Shown: positions 18,721 through 27,628, counted from the stretch's first letter. The stretch is 61,124 bases of DNA from Oscillospiraceae bacterium (GCA_017829005.1 JAGAJF010000163.1:1-61124); one strand, 5' to 3'. Numbers and translations: made by a program. Notes: generated from the letters alone by a model not told the origin.

Positions 18721-19788
18721 TTAAATATAATACAGTCCCGAATTGTCGAGAGCCTTATTGATGACTGTCTCGGTGTTTTCCTCACCAAGCAGGCAGAGTT
18801 TTTTCACAAACACCTTGACCTTTACGCCCTTTTTTATCTTCGTCTGACTGAGGGGGACATTTCCTGTGATGACGATATTCTTTACTTTCACACGTACCTC
18901 GAAGGAATTGCCTCTGAAAAGCACGTCCTCCACGATACCGTCCTCCATTGAGCTTTCAAATTCGTGATAGCCCTTGTCCTCAAACAGGTTGATATCCACA
19001 AATTCGGGTCGGATAACAGCCTGTCTGTCCGAGCCTGAGCCTTCAAAGCCTTTAAGCTCGCTGCAGTTTTCTATCACCGCCGACTGACCGATAAAACGTG
19101 CCACGAAGGGAGTTCGGGGGTCAAGATATATTTCCGCGGGGGAGCCAACCTGCTCCACCTTGCTCAGGTTTGTGATGATTATCTCATCTGCAACCTCAAT
19201 GGCTTCGTCCTGGTCGTGGGTCACAAATATGCTTGTTATGCCGATCTTGTCAATGGTGTTTCTGAGCCATGTGCGAAGCTCCTTGCGCACCTTTGCGTCA
19301 ATGGCGGCAAAGGGCTCGTCCAGAAGCAGCAGCTCGGGATTCGGGGCAAGCGCTCTTGCAAGAGCTATTCTCTGCCTCTGACCGCCGCTGAGCTGGTCGG
19401 GATAACGCTTTTCAAGTCCCGGGAGACCTACAAGCTCCAGAAGCTCAGCCACTCTTTCTTTTATATAAGCCTTGTCCTTTTTTTGCACCTTCAAGCCATA
19501 TGCTATATTGTCAAAAACTGTAAGATAGGGGAAAAGGGCGTAGTTCTGAAATACAAAGCCTATCCCTCTCTGACAGGAGGGAAGGTCATACACAAGCTTT
19601 CCGCCTATGTAAATATTTCCCGAATCCTGCCGTTCAAGACCTGCAAGCATTCGGAGTATGGTGGTCTTTCCGCTTCCGCTGGGTCCTAAGAGTCCGATAA
19701 GCCGTCCCTTTTCGATCCCGAAGCTCACATCGTCCGATGCCTTGTAATTCCCGAAGGTCTTGTTTATGTGCTCAAGTTCAATATACAT
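18721..19788 (-). CDS. ABC transporter ATP-binding protein with TOBE-like C-terminus
   Basis: This 355-aa ATPase has the Walker A GPSGSGKT (residues 35-42), signature LSGGQ (133-137), Walker B LLLLDEP (154-160) and H-loop His (191). After residue ~240 comes a TOBE-like domain, as in CysA and MalK types, rather than the short SsuB form. It powers the neighbouring permease. It is the second gene of the operon, behind the thioredoxin gene. Confidence 0.92.
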   Translation of the reverse strand: MYIELEHINKTFGNYKASDDVSFGIEKGRLIGLLGPSGSGKTTILRMLAGLERQDSGNIYIGGKLVYDLPSCQRGIGFVFQNYALFPYLTVFDNIAYGLKVQKKDKAYIKERVAELLELVGLPGLEKRYPDQLSGGQRQRIALARALAPNPELLLLDEPFAAIDAKVRKELRTWLRNTIDKIGITSIFVTHDQDEAIEVADEIIITNLSKVEQVGSPAEIYLDPRTPFVARFIGQSAVIENCSELKGFEGSGSDRQAVIRPEFVDINLFEDKGYHEFESSMEDGIVEDVLFRGNSFEVRVKVKNIVITGNVPLSQTKIKKGVKVKVFVKKLCLLGEENTETVINKALDNSGLYYI

Positions 19789-19833
19789 CTTTGAAATCTC
19801 CTCAAAAAATCTTTCGCTGCCCGAGCTGCTTTA

Positions 19834-20142
19834 TCAGAGCCTTGAGAGGGCGTCCTCTATTACAAGCTTGTGTGTGAAGCCCGTAAGCTGATTTTTCAGT
19901 TCCCCGTCCTTGAAGAATATCAGGGTGGGCAGTGCGGTTACATCAAAGCGCTCTGTTAACTGCTCCTCCTCGGCGGCGTTGCACCTTGCAAACCGGGCGG
20001 TTATTCTGCTGTCCGCCTCCAGCTCATTTATTCCTGCCTCCGTCCTTTTACAGTAGGTACAGGAGGGAGAGTAGAATTCTACCACAAGGCTGCCGCCCTG
20101 TGAAAGTATCTCATCAAAATTTTCTCTTGTAAGCTCGGTCAT
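19834..20142 (-). CDS. Thioredoxin-family protein
   Basis: This 102-aa thioredoxin-fold protein has the redox site CTYC in place of CGPC (SPSCTYCKR) and the cis-proline motif TALPTLIFF. The ATG at 20142 is chosen because AGGAG abuts an alternative ATG nine bases earlier. As first gene of the transporter-sulfotransferase operon it probably supplies reducing power for sulfur handling, an inference from position. It has no signal peptide. Confidence 0.88.
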   Translation of the reverse strand: MTELTRENFDEILSQGGSLVVEFYSPSCTYCKRTEAGINELEADSRITARFARCNAAEEEQLTERFDVTALPTLIFFKDGELKNQLTGFTHKLVIEDALSRL

Positions 20143-20221
20143 GATCTTCATCTCCTGTGAATGTGGTAATGAGTTAACTATATAATTCCTATATGCTTAG
20201 TAGAATTTTAACTCTGGTTAT

Positions 20222-20250
20222 ATTATAGCCTGCATTTTGGAAAAAATCAA
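20222..20250 (-). promoter_or_regulatory. Promoter of the thioredoxin-ABC-sulfotransferase operon
   Basis: On the minus strand TTGATT (20245-20250) and TATAAT (20222-20227) are 17 bases apart. The nearest LacI-type palindrome lies ten bases upstream of the -35 box. Confidence 0.7.
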
Positions 20251-20259
20251 CGGCAAATG

Positions 20260-20275
20260 GTGATAACGTTGTCAC
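20260..20275. promoter_or_regulatory. LacI-type operator 1
   Basis: GTGATAACGTTGTCAC is a 16-bp palindrome with one mismatch and a central CG pair typical of LacI-family operators. It is centred near -53 of the minus-strand operon promoter. Confidence 0.7.
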
Positions 20276-20364
20276 GGGCAAATTGGAATTTTACGGAAAA
20301 TCAGGAAAAATATGGTGATATCGGGCAGGCTTATTCATAATCAGGCAGGTTATAATGGATAATG

Positions 20365-20380
20365 GTGATAACGTTATCAC
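20365..20380. promoter_or_regulatory. LacI-type operator 2
   Basis: GTGATAACGTTATCAC is a perfect 16-bp palindrome, 105 bases from operator 1. The spacing is near ten helical turns, which would allow looping. Confidence 0.72.
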
Positions 20381-20453
20381 GCTGATATTACGCAGATATT
20401 CAAGGGTAATTTCTGCATATAGGACGAAAATTTGCTTATAAAAGTGCAAAAAC

Positions 20454-20469
20454 GTGACAACGTTATCAC
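20454..20469. promoter_or_regulatory. LacI-type operator 3
   Basis: GTGACAACGTTATCAC is a third copy with one mismatch, 89 bases from operator 2 and close to the phoR terminator. The ~380-base stretch 20143-20524 contains no gene; it holds these operators, the operon promoter and the terminator. Confidence 0.68.
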
Positions 20470-20484
20470 GATATAATATAAAAA

Positions 20485-20517
20485 TTCCCCTGCAATTCTT
20501 GCCGTATTGCAGGGGAA
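20485..20517 (-). terminator. Terminator of the pst-pho operon
   Basis: A perfect 12-bp stem (TTCCCCTGCAAT / ATTGCAGGGGAA) with a nine-base loop is followed on the minus strand by a T-run. It lies just after phoR. Confidence 0.88.
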
Positions 20518-20524
20518 AATAACG

Positions 20525-22210
20525 TTATTTTTTCGTATCGAAGCCTTTTTTACCGAACTCGATGCTGATGACAGTGCCCTTTCCCGTCTCGCTTTGAAGG
20601 CTTATGACGCCGCCATGGAGCGCCGCTCCGTGCTTGACGATGGACAGACCCAGACCTGTTCCGCCTGTTTCCTTGGAGTGGCTCTTGTCAACCCGATAAA
20701 AGCGCTCGAATATCCTTGCCTGATGCTCGGGGGGGATTCCGATGCCGTTGTCGGAGACCTTGAGGATACAGCCCGAGGGCGTTTTTTCAAGGTTCAGCTC
20801 AACCTTGCCGCCCTTGTTGTTGTAGGCAATGCCATTGTCGCAGAGGTTATAGACCATCTCGTGAAGAACGGGTTTTACACCCCATACAGAGACCCTGTCA
20901 AGGCTGCTTTCAAAGGAAATGCCCTGCTTCTGCGCCTTTTCGCTAAGCTCGGAAAGGACGCTCTTACAGATATCGTCAAGGAAAACCTCCTCAAATTCCT
21001 GGGAAAGTCCGCCCTCGTCCAGACGGGATATTTTAATGATATCCTCAATAAGAGCAAGGAGCCTCACCGCCTCCGAGTGGATATTTCCCGCAAAATGGGG
21101 GATATCCTCCTTTTTGACAATTCCCTTTTCGATTATCTCCGCAGCTCCCATAATGGAGGTCAGGGGAGTTTTCAGCTCATGGGACACATTTGCGGAAAAT
21201 TCCCTTCGCATTTTCTCCGCGTTTTCCCTGTCGGTCACGTCCACAATGAACAGCACTGCGCTGTATTTCTTCGTTTCGGCAACGGGGCTTGCGGTAAGGC
21301 TGTATATCCTGCCGTTCTTTTCAAGAAGAGTGCTTTTGCAGTCTCCTCTCAGAGCGGTTTCCACAGCTTCAAGATACTCTATATCCCGGCAGAGACGGGT
21401 ATAGCTGCCCGAGGCATTGTTTCCTAAAATGCGCTGTGCTGCGGCATTTGCGGACAGGATAGTTCCGCCGCTGCCGAAAATTACAAGTCCCTCGCTCATA
21501 TTTCCCGTGATACAGGAAAGCTCGCTTTTCTGCTCGGAAAGCCTTTCTATCTGAGCGTTTATCTTCTCATTCTGCTTGTCCATTCTCGAGAGCAGGGGAG
21601 CAAGCTCGTCATAGGTGAGATTTTCCCCGGGAGCGTCCAGATCAAGCTCGTTTATGGGACGGATTATGGAGCGTGTGAGTATTCCTGCCATTAAAAGTGA
21701 GATGACAAAGATAAGCACTCCGATAAGGATAAGCCACAGGGTCAGGTGGCTCAGAAGTCCAAGAACGCTTTTTGTGGTGTTTGCTATTCTGATAACGCCG
21801 CCTTTTTTCAGTCTTACAGCACAGTAATAGGTATGCTCGCCCAATGTGTCCGAGGCTCTCAGGGCGGTTCCCGTGCCCTTATCCATCGCTTCGGCTATCT
21901 CGGGGCGGTCAAGGTGATTGCCCATTTCGGAGACTTTGGAACAGTTGTCATAAAGCACTGTTCCGTCGGAGGAGATAAGGGTGATGCGGTTGTCGCTTAT
22001 TTGCCCCGCTTTTTTTATGTACTCCTGTGCATTTTCGTCCTCAAGGCTGTCTAAGGTGGTGGAAACGATAGCCGCCTCGTTTCGTATTTCCTCACGAAGC
22101 TCGGCGGTCATTGCGTTGTACATCACTCCCGTAACGCAGACAAGGCACAGGATAAGGGCTATCAGAGAGCCTGAAAAAATGCTGAAGAATATACGGTTTT
22201 TCATTTTCAT
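20525..22210 (-). CDS. phoR: Phosphate-regulon-type sensor histidine kinase
   Basis: This 561-aa kinase has an N-terminal membrane helix (~9-30), an extracytoplasmic domain (~31-150), a second helix (~152-177), a HAMP-like linker and a PAS domain (~235-330). The HisKA site is NVSHELKTPL (H344), with a HATPase domain bearing DNGIGIPPEHQARIFERFYR and GGTGLGLSIV. It is the last gene of pstSCAB-phoU-phoB-phoR, so phosphate starvation is the likely signal. Confidence 0.92.
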   Translation of the reverse strand: MKMKNRIFFSIFSGSLIALILCLVCVTGVMYNAMTAELREEIRNEAAIVSTTLDSLEDENAQEYIKKAGQISDNRITLISSDGTVLYDNCSKVSEMGNHLDRPEIAEAMDKGTGTALRASDTLGEHTYYCAVRLKKGGVIRIANTTKSVLGLLSHLTLWLILIGVLIFVISLLMAGILTRSIIRPINELDLDAPGENLTYDELAPLLSRMDKQNEKINAQIERLSEQKSELSCITGNMSEGLVIFGSGGTILSANAAAQRILGNNASGSYTRLCRDIEYLEAVETALRGDCKSTLLEKNGRIYSLTASPVAETKKYSAVLFIVDVTDRENAEKMRREFSANVSHELKTPLTSIMGAAEIIEKGIVKKEDIPHFAGNIHSEAVRLLALIEDIIKISRLDEGGLSQEFEEVFLDDICKSVLSELSEKAQKQGISFESSLDRVSVWGVKPVLHEMVYNLCDNGIAYNNKGGKVELNLEKTPSGCILKVSDNGIGIPPEHQARIFERFYRVDKSHSKETGGTGLGLSIVKHGAALHGGVISLQSETGKGTVISIEFGKKGFDTKK

Positions 22211-22233
22211 CGGTTTGCATTACCTCATTTTTG

Positions 22234-22908
22234 TTATCCGCAGACCTTGTAGCCTACGCCGCGGACGGTCTTTATTATCTCAGAGCCGCTTCCCAGCTTC
22301 TGACGGAGAGTTTTTATATGCACGTCAACCGTTCTTGTCTCACCTGCACAGTCATAGCCCCATATGCTCTCAAGAAGATTGTCTCTGGTGAGGACGGCGT
22401 TTTTGTTTTTCATAAGTATGCGCAGCAGCTCAAATTCCTTTAATGTAAGCTCCGCAGGAACGCCGTCAACGGTGACGATGTGGCTTCTGATATCAAGCTC
22501 CACCGCTCCGCAGCTCAGCATATCGCCGCAGGCAATGCTTTCCGTCCTGTCGGCACGTCTCATCACAGCCTTTATACGGGCAATAAGCTCCATCATTCCG
22601 AAGGGCTTTGATATGTAGTCATCTGCACCGCAGTCAAGTCCCGTAACCTTGTCGTATTCGGAATTTTTTGCCGTTACCATTATAACGGGGAAATCGTAGC
22701 CTGCTCGTCTCAGCCGCTTCATAATAGCAATGCCGTCCTCTCCGGGCAGCATTATGTCAAGCAGCAGGAGCTTGGGGATATTTCCCGCCGAAAGCTCCTC
22801 AAAAAGCTCCTCGCCGTTTTCAAAGCCCTTGGCTTCAAAGCCTGTGGTTTTCAGAGTGTACAGCACAAGCTCCCGTATGCTGCTGTCGTCCTCAGCATAG
22901 TATATCAT
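22234..22908 (-). CDS. phoB: Phosphate-regulon-type response regulator
   Basis: This 224-aa OmpR/PhoB-type regulator has a receiver domain with the acidic pair EDD near the start, the phospho-accepting Asp in LLLLDIMLPGEDG and Lys in SKPFGM. A winged-helix DNA-binding domain follows (LTLKEFELLRILMKNKN, ESIWGYD, VDVHIKTLRQKL). The ATG at 22908 fits family length and has AAAGGA 11 bases upstream; ATG 22920 is the alternative. Either start begins after the phoU stop. Confidence 0.92.
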   Translation of the reverse strand: MIYYAEDDSSIRELVLYTLKTTGFEAKGFENGEELFEELSAGNIPKLLLLDIMLPGEDGIAIMKRLRRAGYDFPVIMVTAKNSEYDKVTGLDCGADDYISKPFGMMELIARIKAVMRRADRTESIACGDMLSCGAVELDIRSHIVTVDGVPAELTLKEFELLRILMKNKNAVLTRDNLLESIWGYDCAGETRTVDVHIKTLRQKLGSGSEIIKTVRGVGYKVCG

Positions 22909-22927
22909 CTTTCCGGTCATCCTTTCG

Positions 22928-23578
22928 TCAGGGATTTTCGTGTTCTCCCGTAATGGAGAATACCACCCACTCGGCAATATTTGTAGCGTGGTCGCCGATC
23001 CTCTCAAGGTATTTGGCTATCATCACGATATCAAACACCGTCTCGCCGAGACCTGCATTTTCCGCTATTATATTTATTATATCACCTTTTATCTTAATAA
23101 ACAAGCCGTCAACCTCATCATCGTCGGAAATTACCTTTTTTGCGCCTTCCATATCAAGCTTTACAAAGGCGTCCACGCTGGCTGTGACCATTTTTATAGC
23201 CGCTTCAGCCATTCGGGTGATGTCCTCTCTGCACCTGCTGCCTGCCTCGTCCATACGGCAGTATTTTATGAGATTTGCGATATCTGCCGCCTGGTCACCG
23301 ATACGCTCCATATCGGTTATCATTTTTAGTGCAGAGGAAATTGTACGCAGATCTCTTGCAACGGGCTGCTGCTGGAGTATGAGCTTCATACAAAGCCCCT
23401 CGATGCTCCTTTCCATATGGTCAAGCTCACGCTCGGTCTCCTTCACTCCGTCCACAAGGGCGGTATCGTTATTGAGAAGCGCCTTCACTGCCATTGAAAT
23501 AGCAGTTTCGCAAAGCGCTCCCATTTTTATAAGGCTTACGTTCAGCTCTTCAAGCTGCAGTTCAAATCTGTTTCTCAT
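22928..23578 (-). CDS. phoU: Phosphate signalling protein PhoU
   Basis: PhoU (216 aa) links the Pst transporter to the PhoR kinase and keeps the regulon off when phosphate is plentiful. Two similar three-helix halves are visible, each with the E/DxxxD metal motifs (DGVKETERELDHMERSIE; VISDDDEVDGLFIKIKGD). It lies between pstB and phoB, with a 200-base GC-rich repeat separating it from pstB. Confidence 0.94.
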   Translation of the reverse strand: MRNRFELQLEELNVSLIKMGALCETAISMAVKALLNNDTALVDGVKETERELDHMERSIEGLCMKLILQQQPVARDLRTISSALKMITDMERIGDQAADIANLIKYCRMDEAGSRCREDITRMAEAAIKMVTASVDAFVKLDMEGAKKVISDDDEVDGLFIKIKGDIINIIAENAGLGETVFDIVMIAKYLERIGDHATNIAEWVVFSITGEHENP

Positions 23579-23589
23579 AAGATTATCCT

Positions 23590-23785
23590 TTCGTGCGGGT
23601 GACGACCCGCGGCGATCTCGTTGGTGGGTTTTGAGAAATTCTTTTCGTTTGTGGCTCGGTAACGTTAGTTTTGCTCAAATCAAGCTTTTATGGCAGACTG
23701 TTGAAAAAACTATCGGCGCGGAATGATCTTACTCATTTCCACAAAGTAAGGGCGTGACCTCGCCGCGGGGCGACCCCCGCCTTAG
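23590..23785. repeat. GC-rich palindromic repeat element between pstB and phoU
   Basis: The ~195-base element begins with the hairpin CGGGTGACGACCCG followed by CGGCGATCTCG. It ends with an inverted, diverged copy (CTCGCCGCGGGGCGACCCCC). Its right half (AAAAAACTATCGGCGCGGAATG onward) resembles 29855-29945. The 14-mer hairpin recurs with small changes at 29922, 37307 and 58285. No ORF is supported here. It resembles a REP/BIME or MITE-like element inside the operon. Confidence 0.65.
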
Positions 23786-24531
23786 CCGAAACGTCCTGTT
23801 ATGTAGTCCTCGGTGCGCTTGTCCTTGGGAGCGGAGAAGAGCTTTTCGGTCTCGTCAAATTCCACTACTTCGCCAAGCAGGAAGAAGGCTGTGCGGTCGG
23901 AAATTCTCGTTGCCTGCTGCATATTGTGGGTAACGATAACTATGGTGTACTTTTCCTTGAGGCTTATGGCGAGATCCTCTATCTTATTGGTTGAAATGGG
24001 GTCGAGAGCGGAGGTAGGCTCGTCCATAAGGAGAACATCGGGCTCTACCGCCAGGGCACGGGCAATGCAAAGTCTTTGCTGCTGACCGCCCGAAAGTCCC
24101 AGAGCGCTTTTCTTGAGTCTGTCTTTAAGCTCGTTCCATATTGCGGCGTCGGTAAGGGAGCGCTCCACGATCTCGTCAAGCTTTGCCTTTGAATGTATTC
24201 CGTGGGTGCGGGGACCGTAGGCGATGTTGTCGTAAACGCTCATAGGGAAGGGATTTGGCTTCTGGAAAACCATTCCCACCTTTTTTCTGAGGAAATTCAC
24301 GTCCATTCCGTTGTAAATATCCTCCCCGTCAAGGAGTACCTTTCCGTCGATAACGCAGCCCTCAACAAGGTCATTCATTCGGTTGAGGCTCTTGAGAAGG
24401 GTGGATTTTCCGCAGCCCGAGGGACCTATAAATGCGGTTATCTCGCCTGCGGGAATGTTGATGGAAACGTCCTTTAATGCGTGGAATTTTCCGTAATGGA
24501 GATTTAAATGCTCTATTTCAAATTTATTCAT
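23782..24531 (-). CDS. pstB: Phosphate import ATP-binding protein PstB
   Basis: PstB (249 aa) powers high-affinity phosphate uptake. It has Walker A GPSGCGKS, the PstB-typical [18 protein letters not shown] segment, signature LSGGQQQR and Walker [13 protein letters not shown]. The ATG at 24531 starts [14 protein letters not shown] behind GAAAGG; the frame stays open further upstream but that part overlaps pstA. Its stop codon lies at the edge of the GC-rich repeat. Confidence 0.96.
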   Translation of the reverse strand: MNKFEIEHLNLHYGKFHALKDVSINIPAGEITAFIGPSGCGKSTLLKSLNRMNDLVEGCVIDGKVLLDGEDIYNGMDVNFLRKKVGMVFQKPNPFPMSVYDNIAYGPRTHGIHSKAKLDEIVERSLTDAAIWNELKDRLKKSALGLSGGQQQRLCIARALAVEPDVLLMDEPTSALDPISTNKIEDLAISLKEKYTIVIVTHNMQQATRISDRTAFFLLGEVVEFDETEKLFSAPKDKRTEDYITGRFG

Positions 24532-24557
24532 CTGAGTTTTCCTTTCGGATAAGTGTT

Positions 24558-25439
24558 TTACTTCGATATCTTCTTTGCGATAAAGGAGGATAGCATATTT
24601 ATTAGCACCACGATGATAAGAAGTATCACAGCGGTAGCATATGACTGCTCGGCGGCAAGTCCCTCGTTCCACAGGGCATAGAGGTGGATCGCAAGAGTTC
24701 TGCCCGAACCCATAAGGCTGTCCGGTATCTGTGCAACTGTGCCTGCGGTGAAGATAAGTGCGGCGGTCTCTCCTGCGATACGTCCTATGGCAAGGATAAC
24801 GCCTGCAAGTATTCCGGGTACGGCTGAGGGGAGAACTACGGTAAACACAGTTCTGAGCTTGCCTGCGCCCAGACCGAAGCTTCCCTCTCTGTAGCTGTCG
24901 GGAACGCTTCTGAGGGCCTCCTCGGTAGTCCTCATAATAAGGGGGAGTATCATTATGGAAAGGGTGAGCGCGCCTGCCATCATTGAATATCCCCATTTGA
25001 GCTGTGCCACAAACAGCAGATATCCGAAAAGTCCGTAAACTATGGAGGGGATACCCGAAAGGGTCTCGGTGGTTATTCCCACAAGGGTCACAAGCTTGTT
25101 GCCCCTTTTGGCGTATTCAACAAGATATATCGCCGAGAATACTCCGAGAGGCACGGCAATAAGCAGGGACACAAGGGTCATCGTGACGGTGTTTACCAGC
25201 GCAGGGAACAGAGACATATTCTCGGTGGTGTATTCGGGCGCAAAAAGGTCAAGGGAAAGGTGGGGTATGCCCTTATACAGGATATAGATTATAATGCTCA
25301 GAAGGGACAGCAGGGTCATTCCTGCGGCGAGCCATACTGCGCCCCCAAGAAGTATTGATTGTAGCTTCGACCCGAAAATTGCCCGTGTTCTGCTGCTGTC
25401 CTTTTCTGCTGGGAGCGCGGCGGCGGAAATGTTATTCAT
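24558..25439 (-). CDS. pstA: Phosphate ABC transporter permease PstA
   Basis: PstA (293 aa) has six predicted membrane helices and the permease loop [35 protein letters not shown]. The ATG at 25439 has GAAAGG nine bases upstream; the ATG at 25460 would overlap pstC and lacks a site. It pairs with PstC to form the phosphate channel. Confidence 0.95.
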   Translation of the reverse strand: MNNISAAALPAEKDSSRTRAIFGSKLQSILLGGAVWLAAGMTLLSLLSIIIYILYKGIPHLSLDLFAPEYTTENMSLFPALVNTVTMTLVSLLIAVPLGVFSAIYLVEYAKRGNKLVTLVGITTETLSGIPSIVYGLFGYLLFVAQLKWGYSMMAGALTLSIMILPLIMRTTEEALRSVPDSYREGSFGLGAGKLRTVFTVVLPSAVPGILAGVILAIGRIAGETAALIFTAGTVAQIPDSLMGSGRTLAIHLYALWNEGLAAEQSYATAVILLIIVVLINMLSSFIAKKISK

Positions 25440-25452
25440 AAAAAATTTCCTT

Positions 25453-26307
25453 TCAGACATTTGAGGTTTTTCTCTTAATTACCGAGAATGTGAGGTTTAT
25501 GAGGAGAATGAACACGAAAAGCACCACCGCAGTTGCGATAAGGGCTTCTCTATGGAGGTCGGCGGCATAGCCCATTTCAAGAACGATGTTTGCGGTCATT
25601 GTACGCACGCCCTGAGTAAGCTTTTCGGGGAGAACTGCCTGATTTCCCGCAACCATTACCACCGCCATTGTTTCGCCTACGGCACGTCCTATGCCAAGGA
25701 TAACTCCTGCAAGTATGCCCGACTTTGCCGCAGGGAGAACGGCGAAGAACACGCTTCTTTCGTGGCTTGCTCCAAGTCCCAGAGAGCCTTCGTAATAGCT
25801 TTCGGGAACGGCTCTTATGGCGCTTTCCGAAACGCCTATGATGGTGGGGAGTATCATTATCCCAAGCACAATGGAGGCTGCCAGCATACTTGTTCCGCTG
25901 CCGCCGAAAAGATTTCTGATGAGGGGGACTATGACCATAAGCCCGAAAAAGCCGTAAACTACCGAGGGAATGCCTGCAAGCAGCTCTATGGCAGGCTTTG
26001 CTATTTTATAAATGCCCTTGGGGCAGAACCTTGCCATAAATACGGCGGTGAGTATGCCTATGGGAACGCCTATGATTATCGCTCCTGCGGTAACGTAAAG
26101 GCTGCCCACTATCATGGGGAATATGCCGAAGGTATCGTTTGAGGGCTTCCAGACCTTTCCGCCAAGGAAGCTGCCTGCGCCTATCTCGGCTATTGCAGGT
26201 ATGCCGTTTGCAAAGAGAAATACGCATATCAGCACCACCGCAAGTATTGATATGCAGGCGGAGACGGCGAACACGATATGCATAGCTTTTTCTTTGAAGT
26301 TATTCAT
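25453..26307 (-). CDS. pstC: Phosphate ABC transporter permease PstC
   Basis: PstC (284 aa) is the second channel subunit, with the loop AIRAVPESYYEGSLGLGASHERSVFFAVLPAAKSG, very similar to that of PstA. The start at 26307 (MNNFKEKAM) fits the family. The nearest GAAAGGAG site is ~16 bases upstream, a long spacing, so the exact start is less certain. It follows pstS by about 100 bases. Confidence 0.94.
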   Translation of the reverse strand: MNNFKEKAMHIVFAVSACISILAVVLICVFLFANGIPAIAEIGAGSFLGGKVWKPSNDTFGIFPMIVGSLYVTAGAIIIGVPIGILTAVFMARFCPKGIYKIAKPAIELLAGIPSVVYGFFGLMVIVPLIRNLFGGSGTSMLAASIVLGIMILPTIIGVSESAIRAVPESYYEGSLGLGASHERSVFFAVLPAAKSGILAGVILGIGRAVGETMAVVMVAGNQAVLPEKLTQGVRTMTANIVLEMGYAADLHREALIATAVVLFVFILLINLTFSVIKRKTSNV

Positions 26308-26412
26308 ATTGGATTTGGTTACGCTCCTTTCCCGGTATTCACGTGTGTCTCTCACCGTCTGTGACAGTGAGAGACACGCTGATGAATGGTACTTAACTTA
26401 GTTAACAAGGAT

Positions 26413-27345
26413 TTAGTCAACAAGGGACTCCCAAGTTGTGATATTTCCCGTATAGATATCCTTGACCTCGTTTGCGGTAAGCTCTGCAACAGGGTTATCG
26501 TTGCTTACTATAACGGTGATGCCGTCCATTGCGATAACGGTGGAAACTGCGCCCTTTTCGGTTTCGCTGTCTTTAAGCTCTCTTGAAGCCATTCCGATGT
26601 CGCAGATGCCGTCTATAGCACTGTTTACGCCTGTGGTGGAGTCGCTCTGGTTAACTTCAACGGTAACATCGGGGTTAACAGCCACATATGCTTCCTTGAG
26701 CTTTTCCATAACGGGAGTTACTGAGGAGGAGCCTGCTACTGTTATTGTGCCGCTCTGCTTTGTTCCCGAATATGCGGGAGCGTCGGAAACGGGGATATAA
26801 TTATCACCTTCGATAACAGCCTGTCCGTCGGCTGACATAATGAAGTCGATGAAATCCTGCGCAAGGGGAGATACGTTACCAGTGGTAACGATATTAAAGG
26901 GACGAGATATCTTATATGTGCCGTTCTTGATATTGTCGGCTGTTGCGTCAACGCCGTCGATTTTAAGAGCCTTTACAGTCTCGTCAAGAGCGCCGAGGGA
27001 GATATAGCCGATAGCGTACTCATTCTGGGATACGCTGGTTTTCATAACGCCTGTGCTCTGGGTGATGGAGGCGGTGTCAATGGTGTAGTCTATCTTCTCG
27101 CCCTGATCGTTTTTCTGCTCAACGCCGAAAAGCTCAACAAATGCGCCTCTTGTTCCCGAGCCGTCCTCTCGGGAGATAACGGTAATGTCGGAGCTTGCTT
27201 TGAAATTGCTTCCGCCTGCTGCGGCTGCTGTTCCTGCTGCGGTTGTTGTGTCGTTTGTACCCGAATTGCTTCCGCAGGCGGATAATGCTCCGCATAATGC
27301 CATTGCGGCAGCGACTGCCATAATTCTTCTTGCTGTTTTTTTCAT
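26413..27345 (-). CDS. pstS: Phosphate-binding lipoprotein PstS
   Basis: PstS (310 aa) is the surface phosphate-binding protein. A lipoprotein signal ends in LSAC (Cys ~24), followed by a low-complexity linker rich in T, A and G. The two phosphate-binding lobes show SREDGSGTRGAFVELFG and, in the other half, TVAGSSSVTPVMEKL. In PstS these usually come in the opposite order, so this looks like the permuted two-lobe arrangement common in Firmicutes. The start at 27345 follows GAAAGGA. Confidence 0.94.
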   Translation of the reverse strand: MKKTARRIMAVAAAMALCGALSACGSNSGTNDTTTAAGTAAAAGGSNFKASSDITVISREDGSGTRGAFVELFGVEQKNDQGEKIDYTIDTASITQSTGVMKTSVSQNEYAIGYISLGALDETVKALKIDGVDATADNIKNGTYKISRPFNIVTTGNVSPLAQDFIDFIMSADGQAVIEGDNYIPVSDAPAYSGTKQSGTITVAGSSSVTPVMEKLKEAYVAVNPDVTVEVNQSDSTTGVNSAIDGICDIGMASRELKDSETEKGAVSTVIAMDGITVIVSNDNPVAELTANEVKDIYTGNITTWESLVD

Positions 27346-27420
27346 TTCAAATCTTCCTTTCGGTAAATCGTCTGATTTACATTTACAGTTCATTTTATCG
27401 CTTCTTTGCGGTACGTTTTA

Positions 27421-27532
27421 ATAATACACCGCTAATGTAAAATCCGAAACGGGGCTTTTGTAAAATCGGGGTAAAATCGTCAGGCGGGGTTTATTTTATT
27501 ATATCCCGGACAGGGTGAATTTTATGTAAAAT
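27421..27532 (-). promoter_or_regulatory. Phased Pho-box-like repeats upstream of pstS
   Basis: TGTAAAAT-type repeats on the plus strand (TTTTACA on the minus strand) lie at 27436, 27459, 27470 (as GGTAAAAT) and 27525. Their spacings of 23, 11 and 55 bases are close to multiples of 11. Bacillus PhoP boxes are TTxACA-like repeats with an 11-bp period. A possible -10 (TATTAT on the minus strand) is at 27421-27426. Control by the adjacent PhoB/PhoR pair is inferred. Confidence 0.55.
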
Positions 27533-27580
27533 TATAGTTTTAATGGGCGGCATAGAGCTTTAATTTGGAAAAAAGCTCCC

Positions 27581-27610
27581 TTGACTTCGGTAACTCTTTT
27601 ATGGTAAAAT
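27581..27610 (+). promoter_or_regulatory. Promoter of the DUF2798-like gene
   Basis: TTGACT (27581-27586) and TAAAAT (27605-27610) are 18 bases apart on the plus strand. They start a leader of ~160 bases before the membrane protein gene. Confidence 0.65.
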
Positions 27611-27628
27611 GATAACATAATTTAATAA

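Noticed and set aside
20507..21427. A 306-aa plus-strand frame opposite phoR
   Set aside because: It is a shadow of the kinase gene and begins inside the phoR terminator.
24532..24996. N-terminal extension of pstB
   Set aside because: The open frame overlaps pstA; the clear start at 24531 with a ribosome binding site and family N-terminus explains the gene.
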